Assembly: GCF_019024325.1 (NCBI RefSeq)
Contig: NZ_JAFNJS010000007.1
Coordinates: forward strand, 124,001-188,000
Direction: 5' to 3'
Length of the DNA stretch: 64,000 bases
Origin: Falsiroseomonas tokyonensis
Lineage (GTDB): Bacteria > Pseudomonadota > Alphaproteobacteria > Acetobacterales > Acetobacteraceae
The first letter of the stretch is position 1, and every line of letters begins with the position of its first letter. Positions 25,936 to 34,060 of this stretch are shown here, piece by piece. A program made the translations under genes and the position numbers. Under the pieces are notes generated by a model. The model was given only the letters and a program-made list of their open reading frames with translations. It had not been told where the DNA came from and made no database searches.

Positions 25936-27141
25936 ATGCGCCAGACCATCCTCAGCTTCCTCCGCCGCGCCACGGGAACCGCCCAGCTGCGCCAACAGGT
26001 CGTGCTGCTGGAGGAGGAGGTGGCGCGGCTGCTGCAGGCGCCCCGCGGCCAGGCAACTTCCCCCAGCAACCCGGCGCTGGAGCGCCTGGCGCGCCATGCC
26101 GATTTCCCGCTGCAGGCCTGGTGGGAACGCTCGCTGTGGGAACCCGTGGTGCAGCTGGCGGTGCGGGATCATGTGCGGCCCGGGGATATCGCCTTCGATG
26201 TCGGCGCCAATGCCGGCGCCTTCGCGATGCAGATGTCGCGCCAGGCCGGGCCGCGCGGCACCATCTGCGCCTTCGAGGCCAGCCCGCGCATCATCGGCCG
26301 CACCCAGCACAACCTGCTGCAGGCGGCCTGCCACAATGTCACGCTGTATCACCGCGCCATCTGGCACCGCAGCGGCGACTTCGTGCATATCGCCGAGGGC
26401 AGTCACCTGAACGACCGGGTGGAAAGCGGTGCTGGCGGCATCCCGGTGCCGACGCTGGCGCTGGACGATTTCATCGCCGCCACCGGCCTGATGCCCAGCT
26501 TCATCAAGATGGACATCGAGGGGGCGGAGCTGGATGCGCTGCGCGGCAGCCCCCGGCTGATCGCGGAAGGCCGGCCAATCATGGCGCTGGAACAGGCGCC
26601 CGACGACATGCGCTGCCACGAATTGCTGACCGCGGCTGGCTACCTGGCGGTCGACCTCGGCAGCTACAAGCGCATCACGCGCGGCGAGGATTTCGCCAAT
26701 CCGACCGGCGTGAACAACGTGCTCTTCGTGCCGGAGGAGCAGACCGCCGCCTCGCCCTATTTCGATTCGCGGCAGGAGCTTGTGGCGAAGCTGGAGGCCG
26801 GTGCCTTCACCCGCGATGCCGCCGGCGGCGCGCGGCTGGCGCAGCCGATGGAGCTGCCCGCCGGGCGCTACCTGGTGCGCGCCGATTTCTCCGCCCAGGG
26901 CCGGGACAACGAGGTCTATGCCGGCGTCGATGCGGATGGCGAGACGGTGTTCCGCTACCACACCTTCACCGCCTTCATGGCGGAATGCTATCGCGACTGG
27001 GTGGTGCAGCTCGACCGCCCCGGCCGCATCGAGCCCTTCCTGCGCTTCCTGAACGGCCGCGATGCCACGCTGGACTGGCGCGGCGCGGAGGTGATCCGGC
27101 TGCCGGCTTTCGACAGCGTGGCGCCGCCGCTGGTCTTCTAG
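25936..27141 (+). CDS. FkbM-family methyltransferase with extra C-terminal domain
   Basis: A 401-residue protein. The N-terminus MRQTILSFLRRATGT plus a short coiled coil copies that of the gene before it. An FkbM methyltransferase domain spans about 65-265 with motif I AFDVGANAGAFAMQM and FIKMDIEGAELDALRG. The remaining 130 residues form a separate domain I do not recognise, with several aromatic residues and possibly a jelly-roll. FkbM enzymes O-methylate sugars and polyketides. The TAG stop overlaps the stop of the converging ATP-grasp gene in the palindrome CTAG. Confidence 0.8.
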   Translation: MRQTILSFLRRATGTAQLRQQVVLLEEEVARLLQAPRGQATSPSNPALERLARHADFPLQAWWERSLWEPVVQLAVRDHVRPGDIAFDVGANAGAFAMQMSRQAGPRGTICAFEASPRIIGRTQHNLLQAACHNVTLYHRAIWHRSGDFVHIAEGSHLNDRVESGAGGIPVPTLALDDFIAATGLMPSFIKMDIEGAELDALRGSPRLIAEGRPIMALEQAPDDMRCHELLTAAGYLAVDLGSYKRITRGEDFANPTGVNNVLFVPEEQTAASPYFDSRQELVAKLEAGAFTRDAAGGARLAQPMELPAGRYLVRADFSAQGRDNEVYAGVDADGETVFRYHTFTAFMAECYRDWVVQLDRPGRIEPFLRFLNGRDATLDWRGAEVIRLPAFDSVAPPLVF

Positions 27142-28256
27142 TCGTACCAGCCGACATCCAGCGTCGCGACTTCCCCGAAGGGCACGCGGCGCTGGGCGGC
27201 CATGCGGATGATGGGCCAGGTGGTCCAGGGCATGGCGAGCAGGGGCATCGGATCCGCTGCGCGCCAGCAGACGTCGCGCGTGGTCAGCAGGGCGCGCAGG
27301 TTTCGGCCGAAGGGGCCGCGGCGGAATAGCGAGAGCTGTGTCTCCGTCAGGCAGGACCAGAATTGCTGCAGCCGGGTCTCCGGGCGGTGACGCGGGGCGG
27401 GTGCGGTCGGGTCCACCACGGCGCGTGCGAGATCGGCCGATTCAAAAAAATGCAGCCCGCTGGTGGTGCGCGGATTGCACTCCAGCCCCCAGGGGCGGCC
27501 GCCCGCATCCACGATCAGGTCGAAGGCGATGAAGCCGGACCAGTCTGCGGCGGCGACGAAGCGGCGCACCCAGTCCTCGATGGCGGGGTGCGCCACGCGC
27601 TCGAAGGCCACGGCGACGGAGCCGGACATCTGCGTGCCGCGATAGATGGTGGTGGCGAGCGCACGGCCCTGATGCGCCAGCGTGCAGGTGCTGAATTCGG
27701 CGCCCGCGACGAAGCTTTGCACGATGCTGGGCACCTCCGCCGGCGGCAGCGCCGCGCCCTGCGGCAGCATCACCACGCCGCGGCCGGAGCAGCTGTGCAC
27801 CGGCTTGATCACCACGCGACCCGCGGCCGCGATCGCCACCGCCGCGGGATCGCCGAGCGGCGCGGAGGCCGGCACATCCAACCCGTGGCGCTGCGCAAAC
27901 GCCACAAAACCGCCCTTGTGGTGCAGCGGCAGCAGCGCCTCGGGCGGCATGGTCAGCACGCGCACGCCGGCTGGCAGCAGCGGGGGCAGGTGGGCGACAT
28001 GCATGGTCTCCTCCGAGACCGGCAGCACCAGCTCCACACCTTCGTCGCGGACCACCTGGGCCAGCGCCTGCAGATAGGCCTGCTTGCCCTCGGCGGGCGC
28101 CGGCACGCGGATGGATTTCGCGACGGCGCGGGAGGATCCGCAGAGATGCCGCGCAAAGGGCTCCGCCACCGCCACGCGCCAGCCGATCTCCGAAAACCCG
28201 CGCGCGAGGTCCAGCGCCTTGGGCAGGCGGCCCAGCGTCAGCAGCACGGTCGGCAT
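27138..28256 (-). CDS. ATP-grasp domain protein, substrate unknown
   Basis: A 372-residue cytoplasmic protein with ATP-grasp features: VVIKPVHSCSGRGVVML (nucleotide lysine and glycine-rich loop), the IVQSFVAGAEFSTCTL segment (E at the adenine hinge), and GLECNPRTTSGLHF with the metal-binding Glu and Asn. ATP-grasp enzymes activate a carboxylate as acyl phosphate and join it to an amine or thiol. Its start overlaps the P450 stop as ATGA, so the two are one transcript. I cannot name a product; it sits outside known bacteriochlorophyll and carotenoid steps. Confidence 0.75.
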   Translation of the reverse strand: MPTVLLTLGRLPKALDLARGFSEIGWRVAVAEPFARHLCGSSRAVAKSIRVPAPAEGKQAYLQALAQVVRDEGVELVLPVSEETMHVAHLPPLLPAGVRVLTMPPEALLPLHHKGGFVAFAQRHGLDVPASAPLGDPAAVAIAAAGRVVIKPVHSCSGRGVVMLPQGAALPPAEVPSIVQSFVAGAEFSTCTLAHQGRALATTIYRGTQMSGSVAVAFERVAHPAIEDWVRRFVAAADWSGFIAFDLIVDAGGRPWGLECNPRTTSGLHFFESADLARAVVDPTAPAPRHRPETRLQQFWSCLTETQLSLFRRGPFGRNLRALLTTRDVCWRAADPMPLLAMPWTTWPIIRMAAQRRVPFGEVATLDVGWYD

Positions 28257-29650
28257 CAGGCGGTGGTCACCCGCATCCGGATCTGCCGCGCCGGCCGCGT
28301 GGTCAGCCGCGCGGCGGGGCGCACGGATTGCGGCGCCGCCAGGTGGAAATCGAAGCGGCGGAACAGGCGGGCGATCAGGAGCACGGCCTCAACCGTTGCG
28401 AAGGCGGCGCCGGCGCAGATGCGTGGGCCGATGCCGAAGGGGATATAGGCGCCTGGCGTCATCTCCGCCTCCCGTTCCGGCAGGAAGCGGTCGGGGTCGA
28501 AGGCATTGGGGTTGGTCCAGTAGCGGCGATGGCGGTGCAGCAGCCAGGGCGCCACCATGATCAGCGCGCCGCGCTTCACGCGATAGTCGCCGATGCGCGT
28601 CGCCTCATTCGCCACGCGCGGCAGGAAGGTGATGGGCGGATAGAGCCGCAGTGTTTCGCGAAAAATGTTGCGGGTGAAGACCAGGCGCTTGGTGTGTTCG
28701 AAGCTGATTGGCCCATCGCCGCAGACGGAGGCGACCTCGGCGCGCAGCCGCGCCACGAAATCCGGCCGCGAGGCCAGTAGAAAAAACACCCAGGTCAGCG
28801 CGCTGGCGCTGGTCTCATGCCCCGCCAGGAACAGCACGCCGAGCTGGTCGATCAGCTCCTCCCGCGTGAAAGCCTTGCCTTCGACGTCATGCGCGGCGAC
28901 CACGGCGCTGGCGATATCATCGAAGCTGTGGCCGGCTTCGAGGTGGCTGTCGAGCAGTTCGCCCAGGCTTCGGCGAATCAGCGCGCAGCTGTCCAGCACC
29001 GCCCGGGTCTGCGGGATGCGCGTCCAGGCGCGGTCCATGATCAGGCGGCGGATCTCCACCTGCGCCACGCTGCGTTCGAAGAAGGTGAAGGCGTCGAAGA
29101 CCTCGTGCGCCACGCGGGATTGCAGGCTGGTGGAGAAGACGGAGCGGCAGATGATGTCGGCGGTCAGATGGCTCATCGCCAGGTCGAGCGAGAAGTCCTC
29201 GCCGGAGGCCACCGACCGGTCCAGCGTTTCCTCCGCCGCATCGATGCCGGCTTCCATGCTCGAAAAGGCACGGTTCACGCGCATCAGCGTCAGCGCCGGA
29301 TCCATCATCTGCCGCTGGCGCTTCCAGGTGGCGCCGGAGCTGACGAAGATGCTGTCGCCGATCAGTGGCTCCAGCGCATTCACCATCAGGTCCGATTTCG
29401 GGAAGATGCCCTCCGCATCCACCAGCACCTGGCGCACCAGCTTCGGCTCGTTCACCACCACGATGGAGCGGCGCGAATAGCCGAGCGGGCCGATCGGCAT
29501 GGTATAGGCCTCGCTCGGCAACAGGCCGAGCAGGTCTCCCTCCCCTTCCAGCAACGCGCGGAACAGCGCGACCACGGGGGAGCGCGGCCTGGGGTGTGGC
29601 GGCACGAAAGCCCCGCCCGGCCTGGCGCCAAAGCCTTCCATCACCGCCAT
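28256..29650 (-). CDS. Cytochrome P450
   Basis: A 464-residue soluble P450. The I-helix oxygen motif is FLAGHETSAS, the ExxR motif is ETLR, and the heme loop is FGIGPRICAGAA with the ligand Cys412. There is no N-terminal membrane anchor, so it should use ferredoxin-type partners, none of which are encoded nearby. It is co-transcribed with the ATP-grasp gene and divergent from the crtD-side pair, across a short region with PpsR-like sites. A carotenoid hydroxylase or ketolase role fits the place, but it could equally act on another lipid. Confidence 0.85.
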   Translation of the reverse strand: MAVMEGFGARPGGAFVPPHPRPRSPVVALFRALLEGEGDLLGLLPSEAYTMPIGPLGYSRRSIVVVNEPKLVRQVLVDAEGIFPKSDLMVNALEPLIGDSIFVSSGATWKRQRQMMDPALTLMRVNRAFSSMEAGIDAAEETLDRSVASGEDFSLDLAMSHLTADIICRSVFSTSLQSRVAHEVFDAFTFFERSVAQVEIRRLIMDRAWTRIPQTRAVLDSCALIRRSLGELLDSHLEAGHSFDDIASAVVAAHDVEGKAFTREELIDQLGVLFLAGHETSASALTWVFFLLASRPDFVARLRAEVASVCGDGPISFEHTKRLVFTRNIFRETLRLYPPITFLPRVANEATRIGDYRVKRGALIMVAPWLLHRHRRYWTNPNAFDPDRFLPEREAEMTPGAYIPFGIGPRICAGAAFATVEAVLLIARLFRRFDFHLAAPQSVRPAARLTTRPARQIRMRVTTA

Positions 29651-29672
29651 TTCCTCGCCTTGCAGCCGGAAC

Positions 29673-29713
29673 TGTCAAGTGTCATTGTCATTTGCTGTCA
29701 AGGTAGGAGAACA
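29673..29713. promoter_or_regulatory. Two PpsR/CrtJ-like sites between the P450 and the DUF2306-crtD genes
   Basis: 29673-29690 reads TGT-N12-TCA (one base off the right half-site) and 29696-29713 reads TGT-N12-ACA, with 5 bp between them. The region also holds four direct TGTCA copies. The right-hand site overlaps the ribosome site of the plus-strand gene. PpsR/CrtJ binds TGT-N12-ACA palindromes and represses photosynthesis genes in air; whether these weaker sites bind is unproven. Confidence 0.45.
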
Positions 29714-29718
29714 GGGCG

Positions 29719-30459
29719 ATGGAGCTGATGCTGTTCCACAGCCTGATCGTCGCCCATATCCTCACCGGCACCACCGGCGCCATCGCCTTCTGGGTGCCCG
29801 TGCTCGGGCGCAAGGGTGGAGTGAACCATCGGCGCTGGGGACGCGTCTTCACCTATGCCATGCTCGCCACCGGCAGCTTCGCGGTGGCGATGAGCCTGCT
29901 GACCCTGGCGGATCCGCTGGGCACGCATCCGCACCTGGCGGCGGATTACAGCCCCGCCTTCCTGCGCGGCGTTTTCGGCTGGATGATGCTGCATACTGGC
30001 ATCCTGACCATCAACCTGGCCTGGTATGGCTGGCTCTGCATCACCAACAAGCAGCGCCACGCGGCCAACCGCACGCCATTGAACCTGGCGCTGCAATACG
30101 CCGTCATCGCCGCGGCGCTGGTCTGCGCGCTGCAGGGGTGGCTAATCGACCAGAAGCTGATGATCGGCATCGCCGTGGTCGGCGTCGCCACCGGCCTGAC
30201 CAACCTGTGGTTCCTGCACAAGCCGCGCGTGGCGCGGGAGGATTGGCTGAAGGAGCACATCAAGGCCTTGGTCGGGGCCGGAATCTCCGTCTACACGGCC
30301 TTCATGGCCTTTGGCTCCGTGCGCGTCTTCCCGGAGCTCGCGCTGCATCCGGCGATGTGGAGCATTCCGCTGATCGTCGGCCTGGCGCTGATCATCTGGC
30401 ACCGGCTGGAGGTGGAGCGCCAGGCGCGCAACCGGCAGCGGCTGCGCGCGGTCGCCTGA
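29719..30459 (+). CDS. DUF2306-like seven-helix membrane protein
   Basis: A 246-residue protein with about seven transmembrane helices. The opening HILTGTTGAIAFWVPVLGRKGGVNHRRWGRVFTY resembles the DUF2306 pattern, with a His in helix 1 and the RKGG-x2-HRR-x-GR loop. GGAG lies ten bases before the ATG. It ends 4 bp before crtD and is surely co-transcribed with it. Function unknown. Its place next to crtD and the absence of crtC nearby make a carotenoid-related membrane role worth considering. Confidence 0.7.
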   Translation: MELMLFHSLIVAHILTGTTGAIAFWVPVLGRKGGVNHRRWGRVFTYAMLATGSFAVAMSLLTLADPLGTHPHLAADYSPAFLRGVFGWMMLHTGILTINLAWYGWLCITNKQRHAANRTPLNLALQYAVIAAALVCALQGWLIDQKLMIGIAVVGVATGLTNLWFLHKPRVAREDWLKEHIKALVGAGISVYTAFMAFGSVRVFPELALHPAMWSIPLIVGLALIIWHRLEVERQARNRQRLRAVA

Positions 30460-30463
30460 TTCC

Positions 30464-31948
30464 ATGCATGTCGTGGTGATCGGCGCGGGGATCGGCGGAC
30501 TCACGGCCGCGGCCGATCTCGCGCGGCAGGGGGTGCGCGTTTCGGTGCTGGAACGCGCGGCGACGCCCGGCGGCAAGATGCGGCATGTGCAGGCCGGCGG
30601 CGCGGCCATCGATGGCGGGCCCACCGTCTTCACCATGCGGTGGATCTTCGCGCAGCTTTTCGCGGATGCGGGGCGGCGGCTGGAGGATGCGCTGGTGCTG
30701 CACCAGGCGGATATCCTGGCGCGGCATGCCTGGCGGGAGGGCGGGCGGCTCGACCTGTTCGCCGATGTGGAACGCTCGGCCGAGGCGATCGGCGATTTCG
30801 CCGGCGCGCGGGATGCGCAGGGCTTCCGCGATTTCGCCGCCCGCAGCGCGGATATCTTCCGCACGTTGCAGCACAGCTTCATCGCGGCGCAGCGCCCCTC
30901 GCCGCTCGACCTGGTGCGGCGCGTCGGCCGGCTGGATGCGCTGTGGCGGACGGCGCCCTGGGCGACGATGTGGCAGGCGCTCGGCCAGCATTTCCAGGAC
31001 CCGCGGCTGCGCCAACTGTTCGGCCGCTACGCCACCTATTGCGGCTGCTCCCCCTTCCTCGCGCCCGCCACGCTGATGCTGGTGGCGCATGTGGAACAGG
31101 ATGGCGTCTGGCTTGTGGAAGGCGGCATGCATCGCGTGGCGCAGGCCGTCCGCGAGCTCGCTGAGAGCCAGGGCGCGACCTTTCGCTTCAATGCGGAGGT
31201 ACGGGAAATCCTGGTGCAGGGCGGCCGCGCCGCCGGGGTGCGCCTGGCCGATGGCGAAACGCTCGCCGCGGATGCGGTGGTCTTCAACGGGGACGTCGCC
31301 GCGCTCGGCCAGGGGCTGCTCGGCGGCAGCGCCCGCCGCGCCGCGCGGGACACGCCGCGAGCCGCTCGCTCCCTCTCCGCCGTCACCTGGTGCATGCACG
31401 CGGTGACGCGCGGCTTCCCGCTGACCCACCACAACGTCTTCTTCGCCGAGGACTACGCCGCCGAGTTCCAGGCCATCTTCCGCGAACGCCGCATCACGGC
31501 CGCGCCCACGGTCTATATCTGCGCCCAGGAACGCGGCCAGGCCGAGGTGACGCCCGGCACGCCGGAACGCCTGCTGCTGCTGGTGAATGCCCCGGCCGAT
31601 GGCGACCTCGGCGACCTGTCCGCCGATGCGATGGACCAGCTGCAGCACCGCACGCTGGCGCTGCTGCGCCGCTGCGGGCTGGAGATCGAGGCGGCGCCCG
31701 CCCAGACCACCGCCACCACCCCCGCCGGCTTTCACGGCCTGTTTCCGGGCACTGGCGGCGCGCTCTATGGCCGCGCCAGCCACGGCGCCACCGGCACCTT
31801 CGCGCGACCCGGCGCCATCTCCCGCCTGCCGGGCCTATTCCTGGCGGGCGGGTCCGTACATCCGGGGCCCGGCGTGCCGATGGCCGCCATGTCCGGCCGA
31901 CTGGCGGCGGCGCGGGTGATGGCGGAGGCGCCGCTCAGCCGCGGCTAG
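30464..31948 (+). CDS. crtD: Methoxyneurosporene/rhodopin 3,4-desaturase
   Basis: A 494-residue CrtI-family flavoprotein. The FAD loop is VVIGAGIGGLTAAADLARQGVRVSVLE and the C-terminal FAD segment is GLFLAGGSVHPGPGVPMAAMSGRLAA. It has the CrtD-type MRHVQAGGAAIDGGPTVFTMRWIF stretch and lies close to crtI, which has a different pattern. CrtD desaturates C-3,4 of the acyclic carotenoid on the way to spheroidene or spirilloxanthin. Its TAG stop overlaps that of crtI, transcribed the other way, in the palindrome CTAG. Confidence 0.85.
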   Translation: MHVVVIGAGIGGLTAAADLARQGVRVSVLERAATPGGKMRHVQAGGAAIDGGPTVFTMRWIFAQLFADAGRRLEDALVLHQADILARHAWREGGRLDLFADVERSAEAIGDFAGARDAQGFRDFAARSADIFRTLQHSFIAAQRPSPLDLVRRVGRLDALWRTAPWATMWQALGQHFQDPRLRQLFGRYATYCGCSPFLAPATLMLVAHVEQDGVWLVEGGMHRVAQAVRELAESQGATFRFNAEVREILVQGGRAAGVRLADGETLAADAVVFNGDVAALGQGLLGGSARRAARDTPRAARSLSAVTWCMHAVTRGFPLTHHNVFFAEDYAAEFQAIFRERRITAAPTVYICAQERGQAEVTPGTPERLLLLVNAPADGDLGDLSADAMDQLQHRTLALLRRCGLEIEAAPAQTTATTPAGFHGLFPGTGGALYGRASHGATGTFARPGAISRLPGLFLAGGSVHPGPGVPMAAMSGRLAAARVMAEAPLSRG

Positions 31949-33471
31949 TCGGCGCGCGCCCTGGCTACCTCGCTGCCATGCGGCACCACCTGGTCCAGGA
32001 TCCTGGCCGAGGAGACCACGCCGGGCACGCCCGCGCCCGGATGCGTGCCGGCGCCGACGAGGAACAGGCCGGGCAGGTCCTCGCTGACATTATGCGGACG
32101 GAACCAGGCGGACTGGAACAGCTGCGGCTCCAGCGAGAAGGCGGCGCCCTGCACCGAAAGCAGCCGATCGCGGAAGTCCTGCGGCGTCAGGATGCGGGAG
32201 GTGACGAGGCTGGCGCCGAGGCCTGGCAGCACCGTCTCCTCCAGCCGCTTCTCGATGGCGGCGCGATAGGGTTCCGCATGCCGGGCCCAGTCCGTGCCGC
32301 TGCCGAGATGCGGCACGGGCGAGAGCACGTAGAAGCTGTCGCACCCCGGCGGCGCGAGGGAGGGGTCCGTCGCCGTCGGCCGATGCAGGTACAGCGAGAA
32401 ATCCTCCGACAGGATTTTCCGCTTGAAGATGTCGGTCAGCAGTTCCTGGTAGCGCGGCCCGAGCACCATGGTGTGGTGGTAGACATCGTCGAAGCGGCGG
32501 TTGGTGCCGAAATACCAGACGAAGAGGCTCATCGAGTAGTTGGCGCGCGCCACCTTGGCATCCGTCCAGCGCCGGCGTTTCTGCTCCGACAGCAGCTTGG
32601 TATAGGTCCAGCCGACATCGGCGTTGGAGACGACGATATCGGCCGCCAGCGTCTCGCCACCCGCCAGGCGCACGCCGCTGGCCTGGCCGTCCCGCACGGT
32701 GATCTGCTCCACCTCCACGCCGGTGCGCAGGCGGCCGCCGAAGTGGTGGATCAGGTCGACCAGCCCGTTCACCACGGCGCCCATGCCGCCCATGGCGTAG
32801 TGCACGCCGTGCAGCCGCTCGAGATGCGCGATCAGGCAGTAATAGGCCGTGGTGTTCAGCGGATTGCCGCCGATCAGCAGCGGATGGAAGCTGAAGGCGA
32901 TGCGCAGCTTGTCGTTGGTGAAATAGTCGCTGACCTTGCTGTAGACGGTGCGATAGCCCTGCAGGCGCAGCATGTCCGGCACCGCGCGCAGCAGTGTCGA
33001 CAGCTGGTGGAAGGGCTGGTCGGCCAGCTTGGCGAAGGCGACCTCGAAAATCTTTTCGCTGTCGGCGATGAAGCGGGCGAAGCCGGGCAGGTCCTCTGGC
33101 GCGATGCGGGCGATCTCGGCGCGCGTGGCGTCGAGGTCCGCGCTGCAATTCATCACCGTGCCGTCGTCGAAGCGGATCTGGTAGAAGGGGTTCATCGCGC
33201 GCAGATCGAGGTGATCCGCCATGCGCTGCCCCGCCAGCGCCCACAGCTCCTCCAGAAGATAGGGCGCCGTGATGATGGTAGGGCCGGCGTCGAAGGTGAA
33301 GCCATCCTGCCGGTAGACATAGGCGCGGCCGCCGGGCGCATCCAGCTTCTCCACCACCGTCACGCGCCAGCCGCGCGCGCCGAGGCGGATGGCGGCGGCC
33401 AGGCCGCCGAAGCCGGCGCCGATGACCACCGCATGCGGGCGATGATCCAGCGGCAGGGTGGTTCCGTCCAT
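31945..33471 (-). CDS. crtI: Phytoene desaturase
   Basis: A 508-residue flavoprotein: FAD loop VVIGAGFGGLAAAIRLGARGWRVTVVEK, phytoene-desaturase segment GGRAYVYRQDGFTFDAGPTIIT, and C-terminal GLFLVGAGTHPGAGVPGVVSSARI. CrtI carries out three or four desaturations of phytoene to neurosporene or lycopene. ATG 33471 is favoured by GGAGG seven bases upstream; a GTG lies one codon earlier. It follows a YqaA-like gene by 16 bp and is separated from crtB by about 12 kb, whereas crtI and crtB are adjacent in Rhodobacter. Confidence 0.95.
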   Translation of the reverse strand: MDGTTLPLDHRPHAVVIGAGFGGLAAAIRLGARGWRVTVVEKLDAPGGRAYVYRQDGFTFDAGPTIITAPYLLEELWALAGQRMADHLDLRAMNPFYQIRFDDGTVMNCSADLDATRAEIARIAPEDLPGFARFIADSEKIFEVAFAKLADQPFHQLSTLLRAVPDMLRLQGYRTVYSKVSDYFTNDKLRIAFSFHPLLIGGNPLNTTAYYCLIAHLERLHGVHYAMGGMGAVVNGLVDLIHHFGGRLRTGVEVEQITVRDGQASGVRLAGGETLAADIVVSNADVGWTYTKLLSEQKRRRWTDAKVARANYSMSLFVWYFGTNRRFDDVYHHTMVLGPRYQELLTDIFKRKILSEDFSLYLHRPTATDPSLAPPGCDSFYVLSPVPHLGSGTDWARHAEPYRAAIEKRLEETVLPGLGASLVTSRILTPQDFRDRLLSVQGAAFSLEPQLFQSAWFRPHNVSEDLPGLFLVGAGTHPGAGVPGVVSSARILDQVVPHGSEVARARAD

Positions 33472-33487
33472 CACGCGGCCTCCGGCA

Positions 33488-33937
33488 TCAGGTGAAGCCC
33501 AGCGTCGCCAGGGCCAGCAGGGTGTATCGTCCGGTCTTGGCGATGGCGACCAGCGGCAGAAAGCGCCAGAAGGGCTCGCGCAGCACGCCGGCGGCCAGCG
33601 TCAGCGGGTCGCCGATGATGGGCGCCCAGCTCAGCAGCAGCGACCAGTGGCCCCAGCGGCGGTACCACCCACTGGCCTTGTCCAGCGCCTCCGGCTTCAC
33701 CGGAAACCAGCGCCGATCCTGCCAGCGCACCAGCTGACGGCCCAGCGCCCAGTTGATGACGGAGCCCAGCGTATTGCCAGCGCTCGCCACCGCCACCAGC
33801 AGCCAGGCGGGCTGTTCGCCCAGCAGCAGCAGCCCGACCAGCAATGGCTCCGACTGCAGCGGCAGCAGGCTGGCGGCGCCCAGCGCCACCACGAACAATC
33901 CGGGAAGTTCCAGCATATCCGACACGGCAGCCCTCAT
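33488..33937 (-). CDS. YqaA/DedA-like (SNARE-associated) membrane protein
   Basis: About 149 residues with four or five hydrophobic segments and the VTT-family layout: GLFVVALGAASLLPLQSEPLLVGLL, then a NTLGSVINWALGR loop, and a re-entrant GDPLTLAAGVLREPFWRF. YqaA-like proteins are small DedA relatives implicated in lipid or membrane homeostasis; the substrate is unknown. It precedes crtI by 16 bp in the same direction. The start is uncertain (ATG 33937 or 33916), and neither has a strong ribosome site. The region up to 34060 carries hairpins that could end the puf transcript. Confidence 0.7.
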   Translation of the reverse strand: MRAAVSDMLELPGLFVVALGAASLLPLQSEPLLVGLLLLGEQPAWLLVAVASAGNTLGSVINWALGRQLVRWQDRRWFPVKPEALDKASGWYRRWGHWSLLLSWAPIIGDPLTLAAGVLREPFWRFLPLVAIAKTGRYTLLALATLGFT

Positions 33938-33968
33938 GCCGCATCGCGCACGGGATGAAAATGCCACA

Positions 33969-34049
33969 GGGCCGGCGCCGCCCGAAGGCGAGGCCGGCCC
34001 CGTATTGGGCAGGGTCTCGGGCACGGTCGCCCGGCCATGCCGGCCGGGC
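33969..34049 (-). terminator. Two hairpins downstream of pufC
   Basis: On the minus strand, pufC is followed by an 8-bp stem at 34042-34049/34029-34036 and a second 8-bp stem at 33993-34000/33969-33976 with internal pairing. After the second comes TGTGGCATTTTC, a modest T-rich stretch. Together they look like the end of the puf operon, though some read-through into the yqaA-crtI genes is possible. Confidence 0.5.
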
Positions 34050-34060
34050 GCCGTCGCGGG

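Noticed and set aside
29719-30459. Naming this membrane protein as the carotenoid hydratase CruF.
   Set aside because: The helix pattern and the RKGG-HRR-GR loop fit DUF2306, not CruF; kept as unknown.
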